This document shows, one piece after another, positions 46,918-56,772 of a DNA stretch of 64,000 nt. The position numbers and the translations under genes were made by a program. Source of the DNA: Gonapodya sp. JEL0774 (lineage: Eukaryota; Monoblepharomycota; Monoblepharidomycetes; Monoblepharidales; Gonapodyaceae); NCBI GenBank assembly GCA_027604505.1, contig JADIIX010000001.1, positions 186,001 through 250,000 of the forward strand, given 5' to 3'. Position 1 is the stretch's first letter. The number at the start of each line of letters is the position of its first letter. The notes under the pieces are model-generated. The model made no database searches and was not told where the DNA came from. It worked only from the letters and a program-made list of their open reading frames with translations.

Positions 46918-49900
46918 TTACTCAGGCTCCGACAAAGTGCTCAGATCGCCGAGCTCCTTCAAGCCGTCTCCTTGCTCAGTCCGCACCTCTCCGCTCGCAA
47001 TCTTCCGCAAAACCCGCCGAACAACCTTTCCACTGCGTGTTTTGGGGAGGTCTGGGACAATGAACTGAAAAGAAACCATGAGCAAATCGTACAGTGGAAG
47101 GCACGATTCACTTACGACATGTTTCGGTGCCGCGAATGGTCCCAAATGCGACCGTACGTGGTCAATAAACATTTGACGGTACTGTGCGGGGGTAGGTGGC
47201 TTCACACCTTCAAGGATATTGGCTGGTGAGAGGCTGTGCGATAACACTGAATGGCAAGGCCGACTCACCGGCGTAACGCGCCTCTCCTCCCCCCTCTTTA
47301 AGCACCACAAAGACGACACACGCTGAGCCAGTTACTTCATCGGGTACACCGACACCAGCAGATTCCGCTACGGATGGGTTGCTTTTGGAATGGCCACGGT
47401 TAGTATGACGACGAAGAACGTTCCCATGGTGAACCCACTTTGCGAGCGCCTCGTGGAATGTATAAGTTATGGTTGGAGGGTCCAGTGACAGAACAAGGAT
47501 ATCCAAAGCATAGTCATGAACAGATTGAGACAACGAAGTGCGCACGGAAGGAGGTGTTACTACTCACTGCTTCGATCTCACTTGTAGAAATGCGGTGGCC
47601 GGAAACCTACATTATGTTGCGTTTCGCCACAGAGTACTGAATCAAACAAGGTCAAGGAAGCCTTACATTGATCACGTCATCCACGCGGCCTCCAATGAAC
47701 TTGAAACAGGGGACGTTGCATCAGTTTGTAAAATCAAAAGCATTAACCACTTTCTCACATAGTAGCCGTCTTCATCCCTGGAGGTGGAGGTGTTTCAGGT
47801 GTGTTACATAATTCAATGTTACAACGCATCACCTCTGCATATTCTCACCTTCTTGCTGAATCACCCTGCCACGATGGGAATCACAGAAAATTAAATTTCT
47901 ACGATCAAAAAAAAGCTCACGCAATCACTCTCTGCTTTGGTCAACGTACCGTGAAGAAGTGCCCGGGGTAAGGTGCGAAGTAAGTCTCCCCGTATCTCGC
48001 ATGATTGCCTAAAACCGTCCGGGCCAGACTCGGCCATGCCGAGCGACCAACTCGAAATGTGAGCACGCCTTCCACCAGGATGATACAATCAATAAAATCC
48101 GGCAGGATCTGACACGATCAACTCACCTGAAACTCCGTTTCCAGTGATCTCCTTGCCTGTGCTGGCGTCGACCAAAGCCGCCTCGATTCCAAAAAAGGGC
48201 ATACCACATGACGCTGGCTTCATGGGAGTGGCACCCGGGATAGTCGTCATCACTATAGATCCAGTTTCGGATTCTGAGTGGAATTAATGGGGTGTGCACA
48301 AGTTCACGTGAAAGTAGAAATCGTCTATCCGCAGCAAGGTTTCTAGTTGATTGAAAGCTCACGCCAGTATGTGTCCACGAGCGCACACCGCTTGCCGCCC
48401 ACGACTTCGTAGAACCACATCCATGCGTCTTGTGAGATGGGTTCGCCCACAGATCCAAGCACGCGGAGAGTAGACAAGTTATACTATCATGCGAGAAGAT
48501 ATATGGTGTCCCATAAAAGCCACAAGTGAGTATAACATCTGCGTGGCGACAAGCCTCACTGTCTTCACAAACGAATCTCCAGCCTTCTTCAACGTCCGAA
48601 TCGCCGTCGGAGCGGTGTACAGCTGCGTCACGCGTTGTTCCTGACAAGTCCTCCACAATCTCCCTGCGTTCGGATACGTGGGGATACCTTCGAACAACAC
48701 CGTTGTGACGCCAAGACATAAGGGCGCATACGTCGTGTAGCTGTGTCCAGTCACCCATCCGACGTCAGCGGTGGAGAAGAAGACGTCGTTGGGATGGACG
48801 TCTGCATTTTTTTCAACAAATGGTGGTGAGAATGGGAGGTGATGGCGTACAAAAGTGCAGGATCATATGCGTACCAAAGATATATTTGAGCGAGACTGCT
48901 GACTGGAGGAGATACCCTGCCGTGGTGTGGATAAGGCCTTTTGGCTTGCCAGTGGAACCACTGGTATATAAGATGAAGAGCGGGTCCTCGGAAGAGACGG
49001 GAGTGGGGTCCACGTACTTGCAGAAACATTGCGTGGAACCACTTGAGAATCTATCAACTCTTAAAATTCATTCTACTCACGGGCCTTTGCCTGAATACAA
49101 CGTCACGGTACCAGAAATCTCTCCCGTGTCTCATCGGTAAACCTTCGGTTCCGGTTCGAGCAACCACAAGAACTTTCTCGATGCATCTACACTCCACGAG
49201 CGCATCATCGGCAATTTTTTTGAGGTTAAAGCGTTTTCCTCCACGAAAGCCTTGGTCTGGTTGGGCAAAGTCCAATCGAATGATGAGTAATGTTTGGGGG
49301 TTTAGCGAGTGATCCAGAGTGACAACCGACTCACCACAAGTGATGAGAACCCGAGCGTCACCATCAACGATTCGATCTCGAAGGGCATCCGAGCTAAATC
49401 CAGCGAAAACAACAATGTGCACAAGCCCAAGTCTAGCACAGGCAAGCATTGAGTACATCGCCTCTGGTAACATGGGGAGGTAAATAGCGACCCTTTGGGA
49501 ACCCGAGCAGCACGCAGATCAGAAGAGTGGGAAAGACGCGTATGCTCGCATCGTAACAGGTACTACTCACTTGTCACCTTTCTTCAAACCCCACTCGTGA
49601 AGGAGGTTGGCGAGTTTGGAAACTTCTGCGAGAAGCTGCGAGTAGCTGATATGCAGCGTGGCTCCGGGGGCATCTGGTTCCCAAATGATCGCAGTCTTGT
49701 CAGGATTGATGTGGGCGTGTCGATCAATGCAGTTGTACGACACGTTGAGCTGGCCTGAAAGAAACCACGAGTAACCAAAGTTTTGACGATCTCCGTAGGA
49801 GATGCGGCTGGGTTTTCTGTCCCAGGAGAGCACCTCTTCCGCGTGCTGCATCCAGAACTGCTCAGGGTTGGTGATTGACTTCTGGTACATCGTCTTGTAC

Positions 49901-49992
49901 CTGGAAAATGACGGGGGAGACATGAAGTCATCCCTCCTTTCCCTGCTTGGCAAGTTAGTTGTACTAATCCGCAGCTCACTGATCGATTCCAT
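46918..49992 (-). CDS. Acetyl-CoA synthetase (AMP-forming)
   Basis: Many exons read leftward from ATG 49992 (a second ATG follows at [11 protein letters not shown]). N-terminal blocks [40 protein letters not shown] and [10 protein letters not shown] are typical of acetyl- rather than longer-chain acyl-CoA synthetases. Then [40 protein letters not shown], the ATP-binding loop [89 protein letters not shown] and finally [20 protein letters not shown], where the acetylatable catalytic Lys precedes the conserved V(M/V)RR. It makes acetyl-CoA from acetate. All motifs are intact. It shares a 580-bp divergent gap with the GST gene. Confidence 0.92.
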
Positions 49993-50574
49993 TTATGTGT
50001 GGTGTCACTGGAAGACGCGGCACTGGGATTGAGATATCGCTCATTGCTGTAATAGTAAATGTAGGAGTGCAAGTCGGTGTTGGTGTTGGTGAACCTTTTC
50101 AGGGAGGTGACTGAGTCATGGCCGACGATCACAACATCACAATGGGACGAAGATCAGCGGAAGTTGCAATTTTTGGTTCAAACAAAACATAATATGATCG
50201 TTCATGAAAGAACTCGGACCCATTATGGTTTCAGCAGGTCAAAGAACTGCTGCTGTCACTGTCACTTCGCGTTTAAAACTGCGCCTGTCGAAATTACGTA
50301 CATTTGCTTCTTCACAAATTAATTGTTTTGCGACGTTGACAGTGAGTTCCGACTTTGGAGTCGGCATTGACACCGTCCGCAGGATACCGGCTGAAGTGAT
50401 CCGAAAATTCACATCGCACATCTGCAGAACGAGAAAAGCAAGCAACTTTCCCCGAACAAATCTGATATCTTCTTCACCCACTTGCAATCTGTTTGGGCGA
50501 TGACCATTAAGGTAACTATCGTGCCTTCCTTATAGTCTACTCAGAATTGCCACCCGAATCGGCTCACTTCAACC
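49993..50574. other. Divergent intergenic region, acetyl-CoA synthetase and GST
   Basis: About 580 bases between starts facing apart; expected to hold both promoters. Frames in it lack motifs. No TATA box or known operator was identified with confidence. Confidence 0.45.
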
Positions 50575-51518
50575 ATGGCGTCATTCTACTCGTGAACCCG
50601 CGTGTAAAGGCAAAACTCGGTAGCCCGGTCTACTATGACTCAATCGGGTATGCTTTCTTGCCTGGTCGCACCGCGCTCACATTTGAGTTTCCCCACTCAA
50701 CCCATTCTCGTTCCGATCACTCCAACAGGCCGAATCCACGTCTGGTAAAGGCTTTCATGAAGGAGAAGGGAATCGTGCTCCCCACAGTTACGATTGACCT
50801 TCTGGCGGTGAGCAGAGGAAAATGCGATTCCGGTGGATGTCGTCACCTATCCACAGCTTCCACATTCTGATATTGGCACAGGGAGAAAATAGGCAAGCAG
50901 AATACCTTAAAAAGAACCCTGCTGGTCAAATGCCCTGCCTTGAAATCGACGTTGGCGTTTTCCTCGCGGAGGTCGTTCCCATCTGTGAGGTAAGCCTAAA
51001 ATTGTGAACATGGTCACCGCATGGCTTCCTTCTTTCTGTCTTGTTTCCTTTTTGTGAGGCGAGCTTGACGCTTCTTGCAATATCGTTCTTTCCCCCTTTT
51101 CAAGTATCTCAGCGAACTCTTCCCTGACGGTCCCGACCTCATTGGCAAAACTCCAGAGGAGCGAGCCATCACACGCATGTGGCTCCGCCGCATCGATTTC
51201 AGGCTCGACGGTCCTGTTATGAACGGGTTCCGATTCGCTGAGGGCTACGAACTCTTCAAGAATCGCGTACGGTGCATGCCACAGGCCTCCGACGACTTGA
51301 AGAAGCTCGCACAGGAAATGACCCTGTGGTTCGACGAACAGATGGCGGATGGCAGGAAATACATTGCCGGGGATAGGTTTACTCTCGCGGATCTTTGGCT
51401 GTACATTGTTCTGGACTTCGGAACCGGATTTGGGCAGGCGGTGAACCCAGAGGCCAAGAGGATTCACGAGTTCATGGCAATGATGAAGGAAAGGCCATCA
51501 ATCAAAGAAACAAACTAA
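50575..51518 (+). CDS. Glutathione S-transferase
   Basis: Four exons (50575-50591, 50729-50807, 50882-50989, 51105-51518) join in phase: MASFYS-PNPRLVKAFMKEKGIVLP, TVTIDLLA-GENRQAEYLKKNPAGQMPCLEI, AEVVPICE-YLSELFPDGP. The thioredoxin-fold N-terminal half shows the NPAGQMPCLE loop with the cis-Pro and the acidic/Ser region that grips glutathione. The helical C-terminal half includes MTLWFDEQMADGRKYIAGDR and FTLADLWLYIVLDFG, the usual N-capping FTxAD motif. Length (about 205 residues) is normal. Exon 1 is a 17-base microexon carrying the start codon. It should conjugate glutathione to electrophiles in the cytosol; the GST class was not assigned. Confidence 0.88.
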
Positions 51519-52192
51519 AGTTTGTCGTCCGGATCGGAGAGGTTTTGGCACTCGCGCGATCGGGTATAGGGGAAAATTTCAAGAGCTACCTTGTATGAAT
51601 AATCAAGTTTGGGACACTACTCTTTATTTGACCATCGCCACATATGTCTCCACTAACGACGTCACATCAGATCGCTGTTGTGCACAATCCACAGGCACAC
51701 ACAAAGTTGCACCAGTCAGAAAGGGTTCACACGTACCAAACTAAGTGCTTGATACAATATCATTGTCCACTCTGACACAGTCACCAAGTGTTTTCATCTG
51801 TCGCTTGTGGCTGGCTTTGAACAAGATCGAATCTGGATCGTTAGATCACGAACGCGGAATACCATGGAATACACGATTCACATATCGATCTGAACTGCAC
51901 CTGGCACAGTTCGTCACTTATTGATAATCCGTCTTATTCTTCCGATCCCGAAAATTGAGAAGAAGAGCCGAATCTTCGGAAATTTTCTCGCAAAACATTC
52001 TGTTACTTCTTCTCCCCTGTGCCACCGACAACAACATTTGTCGGCTCCCCAATTTCGCAGACCCCTTTATAAAGCCAGCAGATCCACTGCTTCAACAACC
52101 AATACCCGGATTCAATTCGCTTTCCTTGAAACAACTTGTAACTCTCTCCCAACTTACTCACTCTACCGAATACCGAATTTCCAACCAATATA
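51519..52192 (+). other. Intergenic region with TATA-like box before the Q-rich protein gene
   Basis: About 670 bases between two plus-strand genes. The only element noted is TATAAA at 52068-52073. No coding exon or repeat was recognised. Confidence 0.45.
52068..52073 (+). promoter_or_regulatory. TATA-like box
   Basis: TATAAA within CTTTATAAAG, 120 bases before the ATG at 52193. The distance suits a core promoter with a leader of roughly 90 bases. Match by sequence only. Confidence 0.35.
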
Positions 52193-53104
52193 ATGGGCAA
52201 GAACCGTTCCTCTCGCTCCCCAGCCAAGATCGCTCAGCAAGCTGTCCTTGAAGCCGTCCAACAGAATGCAAAGGTACTTGTGGTGTCCGTTCTCTGCTTG
52301 ACCCTCTTTCTGATCTTGTACAACTTTGAACATTCCCAGGCGGCAGCTCAACAAACCCAGTCCCAACAGCAGAAGGCACCTGCCCCAACGCAAACTCCTA
52401 CCTCACGCCCACAAACTGCGAGCTCTCAAGCCAACAAAGCACAGCAGCAACAGCAGCAGCAGCAACAGGCGCAAGTTCAGGCCAAGCAGCAGACACCCCC
52501 CCAGTCGGCCAAACCTCAAACTCAACAGCAACAATCCGGAGGACGCCGCGATGACTTGTTGAATCGCGAATTGGGCGCCATCGAGGGCAATAAGGACCAA
52601 TTGTTTGCGTCGATTGAGGCGTTGAGGGGAAGGAACACAACTCCCCTCCCAACGGATCCCACAGTGCAGCAGGGTGGGAAGGGTAGGGGTGGCAGCGGAC
52701 CGGTATGTATTCATGCATTTTGTCGATTTTTGATCCCTGCTGACCGTACCGACGATCAAACACCTCGAATTGGACGTATTCCTTTTCGTCCCCTTTCTTC
52801 ATCTCAGCAACCCCAACAGCAGTCTCGCCCTCAAAACGCTTCTAGCCAAGCCTCAGCCCAGCAACAAACTGCGAGGCAACAATCTGCGAAACAACCGGTC
52901 GCTCAGACGATACAAGCCCAATCCGCACCTGCGTCCGCTCAGCCACAGCGCTCCCAACAAGCGCAGTCGTCGAGCGTAGATGCGACCTCCCTGCGCACAG
53001 AACTCGAGAGGATGCGCAAACTAGTTGCCCAGAGGGACAGCCAGATTGCGGAGTTGAAGCGACTTGTGGCCAGTGCGAGAGGAAATGGCGTGGCAAGCAA
53101 GTAA
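52193..53104 (+). CDS. Q-rich single-pass membrane protein with C-terminal coiled coil
   Basis: ATG 52193 starts a basic N-terminus (MGKNRSSRSPAKIAQQAVLE). One hydrophobic helix follows near residues 27-45 (VLVVSVLCLTLFLILYNF), then a long Gln/Ala/Pro/Ser-rich region including a nine-Gln run (about 52437-52468), DDLLNRELGAIEGNKDQLFA, more Gln-rich sequence and a C-terminal coiled coil (LRTELERMRKLVAQRDSQIA-ELKRLVAS). GTATGT at 52703 and CAG ending at 52807 mark a likely 105-base intron; it is a multiple of three without a stop, so reading through also keeps the frame. The basic N-terminus suggests cytosolic N and luminal or outer C. Family not recognised; function unknown. Confidence 0.65.
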   Translation: MGKNRSSRSPAKIAQQAVLEAVQQNAKVLVVSVLCLTLFLILYNFEHSQAAAQQTQSQQQKAPAPTQTPTSRPQTASSQANKAQQQQQQQQQAQVQAKQQTPPQSAKPQTQQQQSGGRRDDLLNRELGAIEGNKDQLFASIEALRGRNTTPLPTDPTVQQGGKGRGGSGPVCIHAFCRFLIPADRTDDQTPRIGRIPFRPLSSSQQPQQQSRPQNASSQASAQQQTARQQSAKQPVAQTIQAQSAPASAQPQRSQQAQSSSVDATSLRTELERMRKLVAQRDSQIAELKRLVASARGNGVASK

Positions 53105-53530
53105 CGGATTACAATATGTAGGCACTTCTCGAGCCGAGAGTGGGAAAGAAATTTATACCCTTAGTGTTTGAAAATATATACATGAAAACTGTCGAACATC
53201 ACTCTGATCATCAGTTCATAAAAAGCGAACCAAGCATAATTAATAGCTTAGTTACTATAGAATTCACTCTGAAAGTTCTCTGTCGGGGATTGCATCAGTG
53301 CATGATGAAAGGAAAAACGCTTGGCACGTGGGAGATCGGCATGAAGCCAGGGACAAGGACCTCCCAGCCCCCTTCCCTGGGTTCCCCCTTTGCATCCACT
53401 ACTGGAGACTAAATCGGAGTCACGGCTCTCTGAGTCGACATTCTCCCACTTAGGCAGAGAAGACGGTCATATCAGATCCGGGACCTCCCCATATTCCTGA
53501 TAAATTTGCATTGATCTTTGATCTTTCCCC
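53105..53530 (+). other. Intergenic region
   Basis: About 425 bases between plus-strand genes; nothing recognised on either strand. Confidence 0.45.
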
Positions 53531-54656
53531 ATGATGCCCTTCGTCCAAAACGTGCCCCGGCGCTCTCAATCCACGCGAAAGAGCGATGCTCCCGACGAGG
53601 TCGCGAACGCTCGACTCATGGAAGCGGTGGAGTTTGGCAACATAGCTGAGGTCCGAACGCTCTTGGGCTCGGGTCGTGCAGATGCCAATACTTGCAAACG
53701 CGTCACGCAACGCGGCAGTGTTATTGTGCGAAGGGGAGGAATTTTTTCCAGCAACACCATGGAGACAGTTTCGGATACGGTGCGGGCGGAGTCGGCGCTG
53801 GTTGTTGCGGTGAGAAATGGGAGGGTGGACTTGGCAAGAGCCCTGCTGGAGGCTGGAGCGAATCCCAACGCCACTGTACAATGGAGTGTCGCAAACTTTT
53901 TCCAGGATTGGGACATGGAGGCGTGGGAGACGAAGAGGTGGTTTCCGTCTGTGAGTGCGGTTGTTGATGGAATTGCCTGATGAGACTGATGCCGCGACCA
54001 CAATGTCATCTAGTATTCCTTCTCGTCGGCCTTGGTGCTTGCATTGCAAAAAGGAACCGCATGGTACGATATTTATTCGTCTCATCGATGATTCGAAAGC
54101 CTTTAACGGATATTATGTGTCATACTGCAGGTTTTCCGGTCCAGGCGGCCATGTACAAATCCCGACTCCCCGCTCCCCAGAAGAACGGTATTCTCGACAC
54201 CAAACCTTCAATTTGCGGCCCAAAATTGAAATGGTACTCGCGCTACTCGCTTATGGTGCGGAAGTCACGGATGAGGTCAGGAATGCGGCGAAACGGCTTG
54301 ACCCTGTGTTCGCCAAAGCACTGGAGTCAATAGCTACTGTTAAGCCGAGTGGTCGCTTGACCCCCCCTCCATCCCCTACGTTTGTGCCCGAACCGACGCA
54401 GGCAGTGACTCGTGGACAACCGCAAAGATGCGTCACTTCCCCTCCACCTGTTGCACTTCCACGACGGACGATTGTCCGCTCGGCGACAGTTCAGGACTCG
54501 TCACAGTCACTCTCAAACACAAAGGACTTCATGGTGGAAAATCAGCAGCTTCGAGATGAGAACCACTACTTGCGGCAACGAGTTTCAGACCTCGAAAAGG
54601 AGCTACTGTTGTTGAAGAATCCGCGAGATGTGGATGTTGTTGTGCAACCTATGTAG
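53531..54656 (+). CDS. Ankyrin-repeat protein with C-terminal coiled coil
   Basis: Three exons (53531-53950, 54014-54063, 54131-54656) in phase give about 331 residues. N-terminal repeats: ANARLMEAVEFGNIAEVRTL-LGSGRADANT and SALVVAVRNGRVDLARALLE-AGANPNAT are clear ankyrin consensus. The short exon 2 adds YSFSSALVLALQKGTAW, and EMVLALLAYGAEVTDEV is a further half-repeat. Between them lies an insertion (FSGPGGHVQIPTPRSPEERY). A Pro/Ser-rich linker (RLTPPPSPTFVPEPTQ) precedes a terminal coiled coil (VENQQLRDENHYLRQRVSDL-EKELLLLKN). It is probably a cytosolic protein-interaction scaffold; no partner is suggested by neighbours. The phase-matched 50-base exon 2 supports the model. Confidence 0.75.
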
Positions 54657-54801
54657 TGGACTTTCAGCATTAATTCTTTGTCAGGGATGGTAATGGCTGG
54701 CGGTCGAACACGTACTAGAAAATTGATTGCACGCTCGTTATCTCGCATATGCACCTTATTGTTGAAGAATACAACGGAATCGTTGGTCCCCCAATTTTAA
54801 T

Positions 54802-56532
54802 ATGGAGGCCACAGCTGCAGCTCGAGCTGTTGTTACCGTCGGCTGTCAGTTGCCGAATAGAACAATGCCCATCATCACCGAAAACGAGTTCACCGGCCCT
54901 TCGCCACGCAACCACACTACGTTCTACCTTTCTTGTGGAGAAAGTGCTCCTGGGCGGACGACGATTCTTTTCGTGTGGGTAGTAGGTCGGCACGATCTTC
55001 TCCGAACGAACAATTCATTAACCATTCCATCTTCTTCCAGCCACGGATGGCCTGAGCTAGCAATCTCATGTAAGTGAGATGCCTGGTTGGTTTGGAGTGC
55101 TCTTTCCGCTCATAGCGTCTCAAACAATTTGGAACATTGCATGTCATTGGGACCAGGGCGACACGTGATTCCTGTATTTGCGGGTCTGGGGTTTCACTGC
55201 ATTGCGCCGGATATGCGCGGGTATGGTGTACTTGACAATGCGACTCCATACCGAGGGATGTGACCTAACCTACTTCACATTCTCAGGTACGGCAAGTCTA
55301 GTGTCTACTCAACGCACGATGCGTACAAGATGGAAGAGATTGTGCAAGATCTGGTAGAGCTCCTTGATCATGTGGGCGCTGAACGGGCGATTCTTGTGGG
55401 TCGTGAGTACGCCTTGAAAATTTGGGCGATTCGCCGATTCTCACAACCCATCCGGCGTGTGCAGATGATTGGGGAAGTCCTGCGGTACGTCTGCTACACA
55501 AACCTTTTCTATGCCCTCTCGTAGTTCTCAAGAAACGCTTCAATTATTCTTCAGGTTGGCTTCTTCGCGAGTCAGCATCCCGAACGGACACTGGCGGCGG
55601 CATTCTTGTGCGTCCCCTACTTCCCCCATGGCTTTGCGCTTGAACATCTCGTCCCCACGATTGATCGCTCCATATACCCGGAGGACCAGTTCCCTTACGG
55701 GCAATGGGACTACCAAAAGTATTACGAGGAGTCATTCGACAAAGCGGAAGACGCGTTTAACTCTGCGGACCCAACAGACGTTGTTCGAGTTCTCTATCGG
55801 TAAGCCGTGCTGCCCTGACTGTGTCAATTTGATAACCTAGTGAAGTACTTCTGAAATTGTCAACAGTTCTGGGGATCCGTCTTTTGCGGGCAAGCCCGTT
55901 TTCACCGCTTACACCAGACAGACTGGCTGGTTCCCAGGCGGAATTCCCAAGGGAATCCCTCGAGACGAGAATGTTTTGTCCGAGGAGGATGAAAAAATTT
56001 ATGTCGAGGGGATCAAAAGGTGTGAAAAGGGGTGTCCATTTGATGGCCAGTGAATTTCTCTTGTTTCATTCCCTGCCCCACCAGGACCAAATTTTTCGGA
56101 GGCCACTCTTGGTACATGAACCACGCAACTAACATTGAATACGCCAAGAAGGCTCCAAACAATGGGAAGCTTTCCTTCCCGGTCCTCTTCCTGCACGGAC
56201 GGTACGACTGGGTCTGTGAAACTTTTGAGAATCACAAACTCATGCAACCAATGCGTGATGGCTGCTCCAACTTGAGCGAGGCCGTTATCGACTCTGGTCA
56301 CTGGTGAGTTTCTCGCGCACACATTCCACGGCATGTTTGACAAACAATTCAACTCCAATATGAATTGCTGCTTTCCAGGATGGAGCAAGAGAGGCCCGCA
56401 CAAGTCAGTGCTGCCATCGCCCGCTGGCTGGCACTGGAGTGCCCTGATTTGTGGATCAAAGATGCCACCGTCGCCATTAAGAAATTGGGTACAAGTGATG
56501 TGCCAGCTGCCCGCGAGCAAACTGCCGCATGA
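54802..56532 (+). CDS. Soluble epoxide hydrolase-like alpha/beta hydrolase
   Basis: Nine exons (54802-54974, 55041-55069, 55157-55220, 55287-55402, 55465-55484, 55555-55799, 55867-56019, 56085-56303, 56379-56532), with phases matching where checked. Spliced protein: ILFVHGWPELAISWRHVIPV, with the oxyanion-hole HGWPE; FAGLGFHCIAPDMRGYGKSS; ILVGHDWGSPA, where Asp is the nucleophile; then a cap domain (YPEDQFPYGQWDYQKYYEES). The charge-relay Asp is in FLHGRYDWVCE and the His in VIDSGHWMEQERP. The complete Asp/Asp/His triad marks an epoxide hydrolase rather than an esterase. It should hydrolyse epoxides to diols. The nucleophile sits on a 20-base microexon (55465-55484). It follows a GST gene nearby on the same strand, both being detoxification-type enzymes, but nothing shows joint control. 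Confidence 0.88.
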
Positions 56533-56772
56533 ATTTTCTTGTTTGGTGGAAGGAAAGATTGTATCATATGTCTGAGGAAAGTGGTGGTGGGGAGCCCAGA
56601 GTATGAATACATTGTGTATTTGTTGTGTATGTGCGCCATTTGGATGAATCACGATGAAAATTTTCATCAACAAGGTGGAAGTGATCCTGATGCATTTTCG
56701 GCCTTTACATCTGCTTAAATACACAACAATTATCCACACACTCTCATTTAGTTTTTCAGTAAATCCAGTGCG

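Noticed and set aside
52437-52468. CAG/CAA run as a possible unstable microsatellite
   Set aside because: It is a short, CAA-interrupted polyglutamine stretch inside a Gln-rich coding region and needs no further explanation.
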